55,069 bases of DNA from Thiohalocapsa marina (GCF_008632335.1 NZ_VWXX01000025.1:1-55069), one strand, 5' to 3'; shown: positions 16,016 through 24,904, counted from the stretch's first letter. The notes: generated by a model not told the origin, from the letters alone. Program-made: numbers and translations.

Positions 16016-17569
16016 ATGAACCCTCTGATCGACGGATTCGTCGCCAGCCACTGGCATCTGCTGCTGGGCGCACTGGTGGCCTTTGTCCTCTGGCAGGTCG
16101 CCGTGCGCCTGCTCGGTGATCCGCCCATGAGCGAACGCTTCCCCCGCGCGCTGGCAGCGCTGGATGTGCTGCTGCTGCCGTCGGCCTGCCTGATTGCCGG
16201 TGGCCTGCTGCGGCTGGCCGGCGCCGGTCTTGCCGCGCCGTCGTTCGAGGCCGGTCTGCGCGGCGCGACCTGGCTTGCGGTCTACCTGGCACTGGCCTGG
16301 TCGCTGGGCCACCTGCTGGCGGTCTCGCTGCATCAGCGCGCCAGAGAGGCGGGTACGCAGCGGGTACCGAAGCTCATCGTCGGCCTGGTCTACGGGGTGC
16401 TGCTGCTGTTTGCCCTGGGGCTTTTCATGTGGCAGCGCGGTTACTCCTTCGCCGGGCTGTGGGTGTCCACCGGCGTGGCCGCGGCGGTGCTGGGCCTGGC
16501 GTTGCAGAAGACCCTGAACGACCTCTTCTCCGGGATCGCGCTGGGGCTCGAGGGGCCGTTCAAGATCGGCGACTGGCTCGAACTGGGCAACGGCACTCTC
16601 GGGCAGGTGGTGGACATGAACTGGCGCGCCACCCATCTGCGCGGCTGGGACAATGCCACTCATGTGATCCCGAACGCCCGCTTGGCGGGCGATGCGTTCA
16701 AGAACCTGCACGGCGAACGCCACCTGTATGCGCCCTGGTATTTCGTGCAGATACCGGCGGACGTGGATCCACGCTTTGCCACCGCGCTACTGCTGGATGC
16801 GGCGATGCGTTGCGAAAGCGTGCTCAAGTTTCCGAATCCGGTCGTGCGGCTCGCCGATGGCGCGAGCCTGCCCTACCGTTACATGGTCTGGGTGCACCTG
16901 AAGAACTATCCGGCCATGTTCCGGGCGCGCGAGGAACTGTTCCGTGAGATCCACCGGGGCTTGCAGGAGGCGGGCATCGAGATCGCGCCCCAGGTGCAGG
17001 AGATGCGCACCCGCCGCGCCCGTGTCATGACCGCGGAGCCGCCCACCATCGCGCTGGCGCTGAAGGGGCTGGATCTGGCAGCGAACCTCACCGACGACGA
17101 ACTGGCCCGGATGGCGTCCAGCAGCCAGTACTGCCACTTCAACAGCGGCCATGTACTGGTTGCCGAGGGGGCCATCAGCGATGCCTTCTACATCATTGCC
17201 GGCGGGCTGGTGGATACCGCGGTGCGCTTGCCGGACGGCACGCGCAAGATCGTGGAAACGCTGGAGCCGGGCAAGTACTTCGGCCTGGCCGCGATGCTGA
17301 CGCCGGAACCGAGCTTTCTGGAGTATGTCGCCAACACCGACGTGACGCTGATCCGTGTGGATCTGGACTGCGTGCGCGACATCGTGGCCGCCCGGCCTGA
17401 ACTGTCGGACCGGCTGGCGGCGGTGGTCAAGGCCCGGCTGGATGTGGCCGAGGCCGCGCGTGCCGTGAGCCGTCGGGATGCACGGCGTCTGTCACTGCGG
17501 GATATCCGCGCCAGCGTCGAGCGGCGGATCCGCGGAACCGGCCGCGGCGGTTCCGATCGCCGACGGTGA
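16016..17569 (+). CDS. Small-conductance mechanosensitive (MscS) channel fused to a cyclic nucleotide-binding-like domain
   Basis: A 517-residue inner-membrane channel. Four or five hydrophobic segments span about 1-160. The pore-lining helix and beta domain of MscS follow (VLGLALQKTLNDLFSGIALGLEGPFKIGDWLEL). The C-terminal third (about 370-490) is a cNMP-binding fold (SGHVLVAEGAISDAFYIIAGG...VETLEPGKYFGLAAML). The usual phosphate-cassette arginine (PRxA) is missing: the matching region reads PEPSFLEYVAN, so cyclic nucleotide binding may be lost or altered. Bacterial MscS-CNB fusions are known. The gene is divergent from the porin. A weak AAGG precedes the ATG. Confidence 0.88.
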   Translation: MNPLIDGFVASHWHLLLGALVAFVLWQVAVRLLGDPPMSERFPRALAALDVLLLPSACLIAGGLLRLAGAGLAAPSFEAGLRGATWLAVYLALAWSLGHLLAVSLHQRAREAGTQRVPKLIVGLVYGVLLLFALGLFMWQRGYSFAGLWVSTGVAAAVLGLALQKTLNDLFSGIALGLEGPFKIGDWLELGNGTLGQVVDMNWRATHLRGWDNATHVIPNARLAGDAFKNLHGERHLYAPWYFVQIPADVDPRFATALLLDAAMRCESVLKFPNPVVRLADGASLPYRYMVWVHLKNYPAMFRAREELFREIHRGLQEAGIEIAPQVQEMRTRRARVMTAEPPTIALALKGLDLAANLTDDELARMASSSQYCHFNSGHVLVAEGAISDAFYIIAGGLVDTAVRLPDGTRKIVETLEPGKYFGLAAMLTPEPSFLEYVANTDVTLIRVDLDCVRDIVAARPELSDRLAAVVKARLDVAEAARAVSRRDARRLSLRDIRASVERRIRGTGRGGSDRRR

Positions 17570-17602
17570 GGCCGGGGCGGGCTGGCCTCAATCGGAACCG
17601 CC
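17546..17602. repeat. 12-bp perfect inverted repeat across the channel stop codon
   Basis: GGCGGTTCCGAT (17546-17557) and ATCGGAACCGCC (17591-17602) are exact complements, with the stop codon of the channel gene inside the 33-nt loop. It may act as a terminator or mRNA 3' stabiliser. Confidence 0.65.
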
Positions 17603-17737
17603 CTGTGCATTTGCTGCGGTTGTGGTTCGCCGTGGGGCGCCCCATCTGCCAGGGCAGGGGGAGGTAGGGTCACAGTCCGACGCCCCCGACTCGGTCCATC
17701 ACTGCTTCCCGGCTTAGCCGCCGCCCCGGAGACGATC

Positions 17738-18442
17738 ATGCGCAACCGTTCCGCCAATCCATTCGCCGCTGCCCTTTTGCCATTAGGCCTGACTCCCGGC
17801 CTGACGCTTGGTCTCATCCTTGGCCTGATGCCCGGACTGGTGTTCGCCCAGGTCGCTGGCCAGCCATCAGCCCAAATGTCTGGCCAAATGCCTGCTGCGA
17901 TGTCGGCGGGCCACACCGGCTGGGCGCTGGACCCGGCGCGCTCCCATGTGGCCTTCGTCACCATCAAGTCGAAGGACGTGGCCGAGGCGCACAGCTTTGC
18001 CGATGTGGCCGGAAGCGTCGACACCGACGGCAAGGCCACGGTGGTGCTGATGCTCGATAGCGTCGAGACCCTGGTGCCCATTCGTAACGAGCGCATGCGC
18101 GAGCTGTTGTTCCAGACGACGAACTACGGCGACGCGGCACTGACGGCCAGGATCGATCCGGCGCTGCTGGCCGGCCTGCGGACCGGCGACATCGAGGCCG
18201 TTGCCGCCGAGGGGCAGTTGTTGCTGCACGGCCAGACCCAGCCGGTGGTGCTGGACATGCAGGTGGCCCGGGTAGCGGATGACACCTTGATGGTGGCGAG
18301 CCGCAAGCCGCTGCTGATCGAGGCGGCGGACTTCGGCATGGCTGACGGGGTGGAGCGGCTGCGAGAGATCGCCGGACTCGACAGCATCAGCCATGCGGTG
18401 CCGGTGAGCTTCGTGCTCACCTTCGTCGGCATCGCCGATTGA
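17738..18442 (+). CDS. YceI-family periplasmic protein
   Basis: A 234-residue protein with a long hydrophobic signal sequence (to about VFAQ, residue 38) rich in LGLxPGL repeats, then a methionine/glutamine-rich linker. The YceI lipocalin-like barrel begins WALDPARSHVAFVTIKSKDV. Family strands follow (VVLMLDSVETLVPIRNERMRELLF). YceI proteins bind isoprenoid or amphiphilic ligands in the periplasm; the ligand here is unknown. A single gene converging on trpE, with the inverted CTCTGCG pair between them. Confidence 0.82.
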   Translation: MRNRSANPFAAALLPLGLTPGLTLGLILGLMPGLVFAQVAGQPSAQMSGQMPAAMSAGHTGWALDPARSHVAFVTIKSKDVAEAHSFADVAGSVDTDGKATVVLMLDSVETLVPIRNERMRELLFQTTNYGDAALTARIDPALLAGLRTGDIEAVAAEGQLLLHGQTQPVVLDMQVARVADDTLMVASRKPLLIEAADFGMADGVERLREIAGLDSISHAVPVSFVLTFVGIAD

Positions 18443-18508
18443 TTTGCCCGGGCTTGCGCACAGGCCGGCTCGCCCAAAGCGAGTCGTCCAAGACGTTGAA
18501 TATTAACC

Positions 18509-18641
18509 GCTGAGGCGCAGAGGACGCAGAGGTTACGAAGAGGGTCTGGAGGCGCCCGAGGAGTAGGTTGCCCAGCGCGCATACAAACCGTGCAACGCTT
18601 GACGAAGTCTTGTCTTGCCTCCGTGTTCTCTGCGCCTCAGC
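18509..18641. repeat. Inverted pair of CTCTGCG-type repeats between convergent genes
   Basis: GCTGAGGCGCAGAGGACGCAG (from 18509) and its inverted partner CCTCCGTGTTCTCTGCGCCTC (from 18618, to 18641) are 24-nt arms differing at three positions. Other members are at 30537-30576 (CTCTGCGTCTTCTCCGCGTT...), 4139-4156 and 8215-8230. Lying between the convergent YceI and trpE genes, the pair may double as a bidirectional terminator. Confidence 0.8.
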
Positions 18642-18681
18642 AGTGGTCAACGGCCAGGCCGCGACGGAGGCAACTGCCGCG

Positions 18682-20193
18682 TCAGGCGGGGTCCGTGTTG
18701 TCTCCGCCGACGCAGGGGTGACGCTCGATGCCGGCCTCGGCCATGGCCACCGCGCGGAAGATTGCCCGGCCCTTGTTCATGGTCTCCTTCCACTCCAGCT
18801 CCGGTACCGAGTCGGCAACCACGCCGGCGCCGGCCTGGATGTGCAGCGTGCCGTCCTGGATCACGGCGGTGCGGATGGCGATGGCGGTGTCCATGTTGCC
18901 GTTGAAGGCAAGGTAGCCCACGGCGCCTGAATACACGCCGCGCTTCACCGGCTCGAGTTCATCGATGATCTCCATGGCGCGGATCTTGGGCGCGCCGGAC
19001 ACGGTGCCCGCGGGGAAGGTTGCGCGCAGCACGTCCATGGCCGTCATGCCGTCCTTCAGCTCGCCGGTGACATTGCTGACGATGTGCATGACGTGAGAAT
19101 AGCGCTCCACGATCATGCGGTCGGTGAGCTTGACGCTGCCGATCTTCGCGACCCGGCCGCAGTCGTTGCGGCCCAGATCGATCAGCATCAGGTGCTCGGC
19201 CAGTTCCTTCGGGTCCGCCAGCAGTTCCTGCTCCAGGGCCAGGTCTTCGTCTTCCGTGTAGCCGCGCCGGCGGGTGCCGGCGATGGGGCGCACGGTGACC
19301 ACCCCGTCTTCCAGTCGGGTAAGGATCTCCGGCGAGGAGCCGACGATCTGGAAGTCGCCCAGATCGAGAAAATACATGTACGGCGAGGGGTTCAGGCCGC
19401 GCAGCGCACGGTACAGGTCCAGCGGCCGGGCCTGGAAGGGGATGGACAGGCGCTGGGACAGCACTACCTGCATGCAGTCGCCGTCGAGGATGTAATCCTT
19501 GATGCGTTCCACCGCCTGCTTGAAGCCGTCTTCGGTGAAGCCCGAGACGAAGTCGGTCTCCGCCACCGCCCGCCCGCCGGCCTCGGGATGGCGCGGCGCG
19601 CCGCGCTGCATCTGCGCCACCAGCGCATCCACCCGGGCCTGGCCGGTGGCCGGGGTGTCGCCCGCGGTGGGATCCAGGTGCACGATGATGTAGATGCGCC
19701 CACGCAGGTTGTCGAACACCACCAACTCTTCCGACACCATCAGCAGGATGTCGGGGGTGCCCATGCGATCTTCGTTGGGGCAGGGCATCAGGCGCGGCTC
19801 GATGTAGCGCACCGTGTCGTAGCCGAAATAGCCCACCAGCCCGCCGGCGAAGCGCGGCATGTCCGGGTGCTCGGCGACGTTGAAGCGTTGCTGGAAGCCT
19901 TCGATCCAGGCGAGCGGGTCCGCCGCCTCCGCCTCCTCAACGCGCTGGCCGTCGCGTTCGATCAGGATGTGGTTGCCGAACACCTTCAGCACGCTGCGGC
20001 AGGGCAGGCCGATGATGGAGTAGCGGCCCCACTTCTCGCCGCCCTGCACGGATTCGAACAGGTAGGAGTAAGGCCCCTCGGCGAGCTTCAGGTAACAGCT
20101 TAGCGGAGTGTCGAGGTCCGCCAGCACCTCGCAGACGTAGGGGATGCGATTGCGGCCCTGGGCGACGAGGGCATCGAATTGTTCCGGACTCAT
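18682..20193 (-). CDS. trpE: Anthranilate synthase component I
   Basis: Converts chorismate and ammonia or glutamine to anthranilate, the first committed step of tryptophan synthesis. The 503-residue protein has the N-terminal regulatory domain ([19 protein letters not shown], the LLES-type tryptophan-feedback motif). The chorismate-binding domain carries [55 protein letters not shown] and [24 protein letters not shown] precedes the ATG by 10 nt. It follows gph by 124 bp in the conserved rpe-gph-trpE order of gammaproteobacteria. The glutaminase subunit gene is not adjacent; a convergent gene follows. Confidence 0.97.
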   Translation of the reverse strand: MSPEQFDALVAQGRNRIPYVCEVLADLDTPLSCYLKLAEGPYSYLFESVQGGEKWGRYSIIGLPCRSVLKVFGNHILIERDGQRVEEAEAADPLAWIEGFQQRFNVAEHPDMPRFAGGLVGYFGYDTVRYIEPRLMPCPNEDRMGTPDILLMVSEELVVFDNLRGRIYIIVHLDPTAGDTPATGQARVDALVAQMQRGAPRHPEAGGRAVAETDFVSGFTEDGFKQAVERIKDYILDGDCMQVVLSQRLSIPFQARPLDLYRALRGLNPSPYMYFLDLGDFQIVGSSPEILTRLEDGVVTVRPIAGTRRRGYTEDEDLALEQELLADPKELAEHLMLIDLGRNDCGRVAKIGSVKLTDRMIVERYSHVMHIVSNVTGELKDGMTAMDVLRATFPAGTVSGAPKIRAMEIIDELEPVKRGVYSGAVGYLAFNGNMDTAIAIRTAVIQDGTLHIQAGAGVVADSVPELEWKETMNKGRAIFRAVAMAEAGIERHPCVGGDNTDPA

Positions 20194-20317
20194 AGTTCGC
20201 GGCTCCAGACGGATGAATGCAGTGACGGGGTTAGTGGGCGTGCCGGCAGCAACGCCATCGACGTCCAGGATTCATCGCGCTTGCGGAGCCTCTGCTCGGT
20301 GTCATGGGACGCGGTCG

Positions 20318-21007
20318 TCAGTCTGTGGCGGGAGAGAGCAGGGTCGGCAACTGGGTCATGCTGTCAATGACGGCGTCGGGTCCGGCACTGCGGATGTCCT
20401 GGCCATGGTTGTAGCCGTAGCTCATGCAGATGATGCCGAGAAAACCGGCGGCGCGGGCCGCTTTCACGTCACTGACGGAATCTCCCACCATCAAGGCCCT
20501 GTCGGGCGCGACCCCAAGCTGGCGGGCCGCATGCAGCAGGGGCGCCGGGCTGGGCTTCTTTTCCGCCAGTGTGTCGCCGCTGACCACCAGTTCGAAGGCA
20601 TCGCGTATGCCCAGATCGCGCAGCAGGGGCTCGGTGAACTGCGCGGCCTTGTTGGTCACGCAGCCCAGCCGGTAGCCGTTGGCAGCCAGCCAGTCGATGC
20701 CCTCGCGCACGCCCTCATACAGGTGCGAGCGTTTGCTGGTGTTGTCGGCGTAGAGCTCAAGGAATAGCGGGTAGGCGCGATCGAAATCGGCGTCGGTGGG
20801 TTCGCCGTCCAGGGTGCCGCTGAGCGCGCGGCGCACCAGCCGCTCCACGCCGTTGCCGACCCAGGTGCGCACGGCGGCCTCGCCCCGGGGCGGGCGACCG
20901 AGCTGCTGCATCATGGCGTCGACGCAGAAGGTCAGGTCGGGCACGCTGTCCACCAGCGTACCATCGACGTCGATCAGGACCATTTCGGGGCGAATCGGGA
21001 ACTGCAT
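20318..21007 (-). CDS. gph: Phosphoglycolate phosphatase (HAD family)
   Basis: Dephosphorylates 2-phosphoglycolate arising from DNA 3'-end repair or Rubisco oxygenation. The 229-residue enzyme has HAD motif I IDVDGTLVDS (nucleophile D13, general acid D15), motif II VTNK, motif III lysine in KKPSPAPLL, and motif IV MVGDSVSDVKAARAAG. The helical cap (residues 20-90) is of the Gph type. It lies between rpe and trpE on the same strand, in the standard order. Confidence 0.93.
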   Translation of the reverse strand: MQFPIRPEMVLIDVDGTLVDSVPDLTFCVDAMMQQLGRPPRGEAAVRTWVGNGVERLVRRALSGTLDGEPTDADFDRAYPLFLELYADNTSKRSHLYEGVREGIDWLAANGYRLGCVTNKAAQFTEPLLRDLGIRDAFELVVSGDTLAEKKPSPAPLLHAARQLGVAPDRALMVGDSVSDVKAARAAGFLGIICMSYGYNHGQDIRSAGPDAVIDSMTQLPTLLSPATD

Positions 21008-21050
21008 GCTGGCGTCTGCCTCGCAACCTGTGTGGATCGGCGTCTGACCA

Positions 21051-21130
21051 GGTAACGCTGGAGTACTCAGCGTTACCCGTGCGGGGCGAAAGCCCCGCGC
21101 TGATTTTGGGCAGGATGGCTGAAAATCAGC
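21051..21130. repeat. Three-hairpin intergenic element, copy 1
   Basis: Three successive perfect hairpins: GGTAACGCTG/CAGCGTTACC (21051-21077), GCGGGGC/GCCCCGC with a GAAA loop (21081-21098), and GCTGATTTT/AAAATCAGC (21099-21107/21122-21130). The same ordered structure occurs at 24950-25033, and a partial relative at 285-330. It lies between the rpe stop and the gph start, so it is in the transcript between the two genes and may terminate, attenuate or protect the mRNA. Confidence 0.85.
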
Positions 21131-21136
21131 GTCTCC

Positions 21137-21835
21137 CTAGCGCTGCACGTCCGCCAGGGCGGCGCGCATCTGGGCGATGATGCTGTCGTAGCGGTTCGGA
21201 TCGCTGTCCTTGCCTTTGCCGAAGATGCCGGAGCCGGAGACGAAGGTGTCGGCGCCGGCGGCCTTGATCGCGGCAATGTTGTCGGCCTTCACGCCGCCGT
21301 CGATCTCCAGGCGGATGTCGCGGCCGCTGGCGTCGATCAGTTCGCGCACCTGGCTCAGCTTGTCCAAGGCCGACGGGATGAAGCTCTGGCCGCCGAAGCC
21401 GGGATTGACCGACATGAGCAGGATCATGTCGATCTTGTCCATCACGTACTCCAGGCAGGTCAGCGGCGTGGCGGGATTGAACACCAGGCCGGCCTTGCAG
21501 CCTTCGGCGTTGATCAGCTGCAGCGTACGGTCGATGTGCTCGCTGGCCTCGGGGTGGAATGTGATGTAAGTGGCACCGGCCTGGGCGAAATCCGGGATGA
21601 TGCGGTCCACCGGCTTGACCATCAGGTGCACGTCGATGGGGGCGGTGACGCCATGCTTGCGCAGGGCCTCGCACACCAGCGGACCGATGGTCAGGTTCGG
21701 TACGTAGTGATTGTCCATGACATCGAAGTGCACGATGTCGGCGCCGGCGGCCAGGACATTGTCCACTTCCTCGCCGAGCTTGGCGAAGTCGGCCGACAGG
21801 ATGGATGGGGCGATCAGATCGTGCGCTGCTGGCAT
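21137..21835 (-). CDS. rpe: Ribulose-phosphate 3-epimerase
   Basis: Interconverts ribulose 5-phosphate and xylulose 5-phosphate in the pentose phosphate and Calvin cycles. The 232-residue TIM barrel shows APSILSADF, the metal/catalytic motif [34 protein letters not shown] and the phosphate-binding EIDGGV and GSGIFG. The ATG before [10 protein letters not shown] is preferred because CGGAG lies at good spacing; a GTG three codons earlier is possible. The glycolate enzyme gph downstream fits a C2/C5 salvage link, and the order is typical of the class. Confidence 0.96.
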   Translation of the reverse strand: MPAAHDLIAPSILSADFAKLGEEVDNVLAAGADIVHFDVMDNHYVPNLTIGPLVCEALRKHGVTAPIDVHLMVKPVDRIIPDFAQAGATYITFHPEASEHIDRTLQLINAEGCKAGLVFNPATPLTCLEYVMDKIDMILLMSVNPGFGGQSFIPSALDKLSQVRELIDASGRDIRLEIDGGVKADNIAAIKAAGADTFVSGSGIFGKGKDSDPNRYDSIIAQMRAALADVQR

Positions 21836-22071
21836 CGGAAACACTCCGTTTGGCGGTGCCCACGCCGCGTCGGGGCGGCGCGGAATTGAAAAACGCAGGA
21901 GTAAAAAACAAGCGACGGAGTATAGCGCAAAGCGGCCCGCTTTCGACGCCGAGAGGCTGCGGATGCATCGCTGTAAACTCCGAGTGATCGATGTTCCGCC
22001 ACATTCCGAGTGAGGTGGCTAGGCGCCGCATGCCGACCGGCCTCCTTGTCCGCAGCATTATCCGCTCCCCG

Positions 22072-22310
22072 TCCTTTTCGATCTGGACGGCAAACTGGCC
22101 GGATCTCGACATCGAGATCGCGCGGGCGCCATGCGAGGCGGCGCGGCTGGAATTCGGGCTGGTGCCCACTGACTGGCCGGACCTGCTGCCCGGGCTGGCG
22201 CAGCGTCAGCTGGACGTGGTGGTCGCGTCCGTCTCCGATTACCTGAATTCAAGGCCGAGGTCGCGCTGGCGGCGATCCAGGGCGAGCGGTCTTCGCCCAG
22301 CTGTAGCAGT
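22072..22310 (+). pseudogene. Frameshifted solute-binding-protein fragment joined to a transposase-like fragment
   Basis: From about 22077 one frame reads FDLDGKLAG. A frameshift near 22104 then gives DIEIARAPCEAARLEFGLVP followed by TDWPDLLPGLAQRQLDVVVA. This is the classic lobe-1 sequence of an amino-acid-type ABC binding protein (SBP_bac_3), broken after about 55 residues. At 22245 a new segment, EFKAEVALAAIQGERS, resembles the start of an IS3-family OrfA, itself truncated by about 22310. Beyond it, to 22409, nothing is recognisable on the plus strand. The stretch is best read as decayed DNA from at least one insertion or recombination event. Confidence 0.5.
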
Positions 22311-22409
22311 TCTCGGTAGTGGGTGATGATCGCCCGGGTCAGCTCGGCCTGCTCCGCCAGCAGGTCGCATGCCACCGCCGAACATGGCCCCGGATTCCTT
22401 CCTTCTTGT

Positions 22410-23156
22410 CTACTCCCCCTCCTCGCTTCGCGGCGCCGCATACCAGGCCGCCAGCTCGATGATTTCGTCGTCGGTGAGCTGGCTGGAGATGAAGCGCATG
22501 CGCGCATACTCGTCGTTCTGTCGTTCGCCGGTCTTGAAGGCCTGCATCAGCTCGACGAAGTGGTCCACCTTCTGTCCGCTGATGGCCGGCACCTCGAAGC
22601 CGAGTCCTTCGCCCTGCTTGCCGTGGCAGACGTCGCAGGGCAGCAGCAGCCGATCGAGATCACCCCGGGTGACCAGCAGCGGCGGATCATCGGTGACGGC
22701 CGCGGGCTCCGGCGGCAGGGTCTCGAAATAGGCCGCCAGGTCGGCCATGTCCTGCACGCTCAGGCGTCGCGTGGCCTTTTTCATGTCGCGGCTCTCCCGC
22801 ACCTCGGTGCGGTAGTCGATCATCTGCTTGAAGTTGTAGGCCGCGCGTTGACCGGCGATGCTGGGCGTCTCGTCGTCTTCGGCGATGCCGGCCTCGCCGT
22901 GGCACTTGCTGCAGCGCCGGTCTTCGGCAACGGCGCGGCCGCGCTCCGCGTCGCCAGAGGCGATGACGGCCAGGGTCTGGCTGCTCCAGGCGAAGGGAGC
23001 CGGTTCGTCCGCGGCCTGTGCGGCGCCGGTCAGCAGCATGGCGACCAGGACGCCGGAGGCCAGCCTGCCGTGGATCAGCCCGAAGGATATCAGCTCGAGG
23101 GGGATCAGCTTGCCGGTAGTCGGTCTTCTGGGCTGGACATCGATGCAATGGTTCAT
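22410..23156 (-). CDS. Diheme cytochrome c (c4-like)
   Basis: A 248-residue exported cytochrome with two heme motifs, CSKCH (82-86) and CDVCH (174-178), each starting a class I domain with a conserved helix end (DMADLAAYFETLP; EIIELAAWYA). Possible axial methionines are in the helical segments after each motif. The signal peptide has an unusually long polar N-region before its hydrophobic core (about 31-48). AGGAG sits 8 nt before the ATG. It starts only 29 bp after the pentaheme cytochrome gene and shares its transcript. Cytochromes of this kind pass electrons to a terminal oxidase or reductase, so it likely serves the pentaheme protein. Confidence 0.85.
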   Translation of the reverse strand: MNHCIDVQPRRPTTGKLIPLELISFGLIHGRLASGVLVAMLLTGAAQAADEPAPFAWSSQTLAVIASGDAERGRAVAEDRRCSKCHGEAGIAEDDETPSIAGQRAAYNFKQMIDYRTEVRESRDMKKATRRLSVQDMADLAAYFETLPPEPAAVTDDPPLLVTRGDLDRLLLPCDVCHGKQGEGLGFEVPAISGQKVDHFVELMQAFKTGERQNDEYARMRFISSQLTDDEIIELAAWYAAPRSEEGE

Positions 23157-23185
23157 GGGTGTTCTCCTGCCGTGTGCGTCTGCCA

Positions 23186-24733
23186 TCAGTGCCCGGCTGT
23201 GTCAGCGGCCGTCTGTACGGCTGTTCGGGCGGCTGTCTGGGGCCCGTCGACGCCGGCCATGTGCAGGGACTCCACCGGGATGATCTCCTCCACCGAGACC
23301 ATCTCCACCGACGGCACCGTGATGGCGTCTTCACCCAGCAGCAGATCGGCCAGATGCTGGCTGAACGAGCGGTAGTGCAGCTTGGCGCTGACCCGGATCT
23401 CCTTGGCGTCGTCCGGCAGGTTGAAGTAGTACTTGCCGTACTTGTAGCCCTTGGGCGGGATGGTGTTCACGTCGGTGAAGCGCGTGATCTTCCACGGTAG
23501 CGCCGTGTGCTCGCCGTTCTCGTCGACGGCGTGGGCGTTGAACACGACCGTGTCCGGCGGCAGTTCGTTATCGGCATCCAGGGTGCCGGAGCGCATCAGT
23601 TCGCGGCCCTGGTCGTCGGTGACCACCACCTCGAGCCAGACCTCGCGCACCTCGGTCAGGCTGGTGGGCAGGTGGTGTCCGGCGCGCTCGTTGGTGACCC
23701 GCACCTTCACCCGATGCAGCGGACCGTTGCTGTTGCTGACCGAGACCTTCAGCGAGGCCACGCTCTGCAGGCGCTTGACGGCCTCTTCGTAGTTGCCGTC
23801 GCGGCCCAGGTCCTCGGGCCGGTCGGAATCCTTCGCCCCCATCACCGAGGTCAGCACTGCGTTGCCGCCGACGAAGCCGTGCTTGTGCCTCAGCTTGCGC
23901 CAGGGTCCGCCCAGGCCGACGAAGCCGTCGAGCCCCTCGAGATCCAGGTCTTCCGGTCGGGTCAGGGTGTCGGCCACGCGGTTGGCGACCTCCACCGGCA
24001 TCATGTGGCAGTCCTGGCACTGGATGTCATTCTGGGCGTAGATGGAATACTTCCATTCGTCGTAGGTGCGCTCGATGGGGAAGTTGTTGCCCGGATGGAA
24101 GATGTTGTGGCAGTTGCCGCAGAAGTCGGATTGGGCGTGGTGGTCGGAGTAGGCCGTCTCGTGGTAGGTGGAACTGGCATCCGCCAGGGTTGCACGCTTG
24201 ACGTTGCCGGGATCGAGCACGTAGGAGGAGTTGCCGTGTTCGAGCACCGCGGTGTCCATCAGGTTGTTGCCGGAGATGGTGTGACAGACGTCGCAGGACA
24301 CGCCCATTTCCGCCACCGGCGGGGCGCTGAAGGTGCCGTGCAGGCCCCGCTCGGGGTGGAACTCGATGCTGTTGGTGGACACGCCGATGGGCGTGTGGCA
24401 GCCGCCGCAGTGGTTGCGCAGATCCGGGTCATCCTTCTCCGCCAGCGCCCAGAGCGCCTGGAACACCGGGTCCTTGAACGAGTTGGAATGCATGGAGCCG
24501 TTCCAGCCCTCGTACTGGTAGGTGTGACATTGGCCGCAGATGCGCGGGTCGGTCCACTCCTCGGGGCTGACGTCCCGATGTCCCTCGGTGGTGATGTACG
24601 AGGGCGGGAAGCGCCGTTCGTCATCGGCTTCCTTGCCCGGCTTTGGCTGGTCGGCGGATGCGATGCCCCAGGGCGCGGTCAGCGCCAGGACGAGCGCCGC
24701 TGTCGCGGTGCCGCGCGGGATCTGTAGTGCCAT
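23186..24733 (-). CDS. Pentaheme c-type cytochrome with C-terminal beta domain, unknown substrate
   Basis: A 515-residue periplasmic protein with a signal peptide (to about residue 27) and five CxxCH motifs: CGQCH (66), CGGCH (109), CDVCH (147), CGNCH (205) and CQDCHMMP (239). The first half belongs to the cytochrome c554-like multiheme group. Residues from about 330 form a heme-free domain (VSVSNSNGPLHRVKVRVTNE, then a GHHLPTS motif) rich in beta strands. A low-complexity tail (AARTAVQTAADTAGH) ends it. No catalytic motif of a known nitrite, hydroxylamine or sulfite enzyme is evident. AGGAGG precedes the ATG by 8 nt. A sigma-54-type promoter lies just upstream. Confidence 0.85.
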   Translation of the reverse strand: MALQIPRGTATAALVLALTAPWGIASADQPKPGKEADDERRFPPSYITTEGHRDVSPEEWTDPRICGQCHTYQYEGWNGSMHSNSFKDPVFQALWALAEKDDPDLRNHCGGCHTPIGVSTNSIEFHPERGLHGTFSAPPVAEMGVSCDVCHTISGNNLMDTAVLEHGNSSYVLDPGNVKRATLADASSTYHETAYSDHHAQSDFCGNCHNIFHPGNNFPIERTYDEWKYSIYAQNDIQCQDCHMMPVEVANRVADTLTRPEDLDLEGLDGFVGLGGPWRKLRHKHGFVGGNAVLTSVMGAKDSDRPEDLGRDGNYEEAVKRLQSVASLKVSVSNSNGPLHRVKVRVTNERAGHHLPTSLTEVREVWLEVVVTDDQGRELMRSGTLDADNELPPDTVVFNAHAVDENGEHTALPWKITRFTDVNTIPPKGYKYGKYYFNLPDDAKEIRVSAKLHYRSFSQHLADLLLGEDAITVPSVEMVSVEEIIPVESLHMAGVDGPQTAARTAVQTAADTAGH

Positions 24734-24806
24734 CGATGTGCCTCCTTTGGCGTTGATTCAGGGCGCGAACTTCGGATGGCTCGCTGACGCTGCGTAAAAG
24801 GAAGCA

Positions 24807-24822
24807 AGCATTTTCCGCGCCA
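24807..24822 (-). promoter_or_regulatory. Putative sigma-54 (-24/-12) promoter of the cytochrome operon
   Basis: On the minus strand the bases read TGGCGCGGAAAATGCT, against the consensus TGGCACG-N4-TTGC. The GG and GC doublets have the exact spacing, with two mismatches. Transcription would start near 24796, leaving a leader of about 63 nt before the pentaheme gene. The -24 end overlaps a hairpin-forming dyad, CGCGCCA/TGGCGCG (24816-24833). The sigma-54 activator gene next door supports the call. Confidence 0.6.
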
Positions 24823-24885
24823 TTGATGGCGCGTTTCGTAAAACAATCCCTTACAAGCGATGGAAGGGATCAGGCCGTTGCAATT

Positions 24886-24904
24886 TCCGTTGCAGTGCAA
24901 CGGA
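24886..24904. promoter_or_regulatory. Putative upstream activator site (enhancer dyad)
   Basis: TCCGTTGCA-G-TGCAACGGA is a perfect 9+1+9 dyad. Further half-sites flank it: CCGTTGCA just before (24875-24882) and ATGTTGCC after. Its centre is about 100 bp upstream of the inferred sigma-54 start, the usual distance for an NtrC-type activator. The adjacent activator gene (25070-26515) is the obvious candidate protein. Confidence 0.6.
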
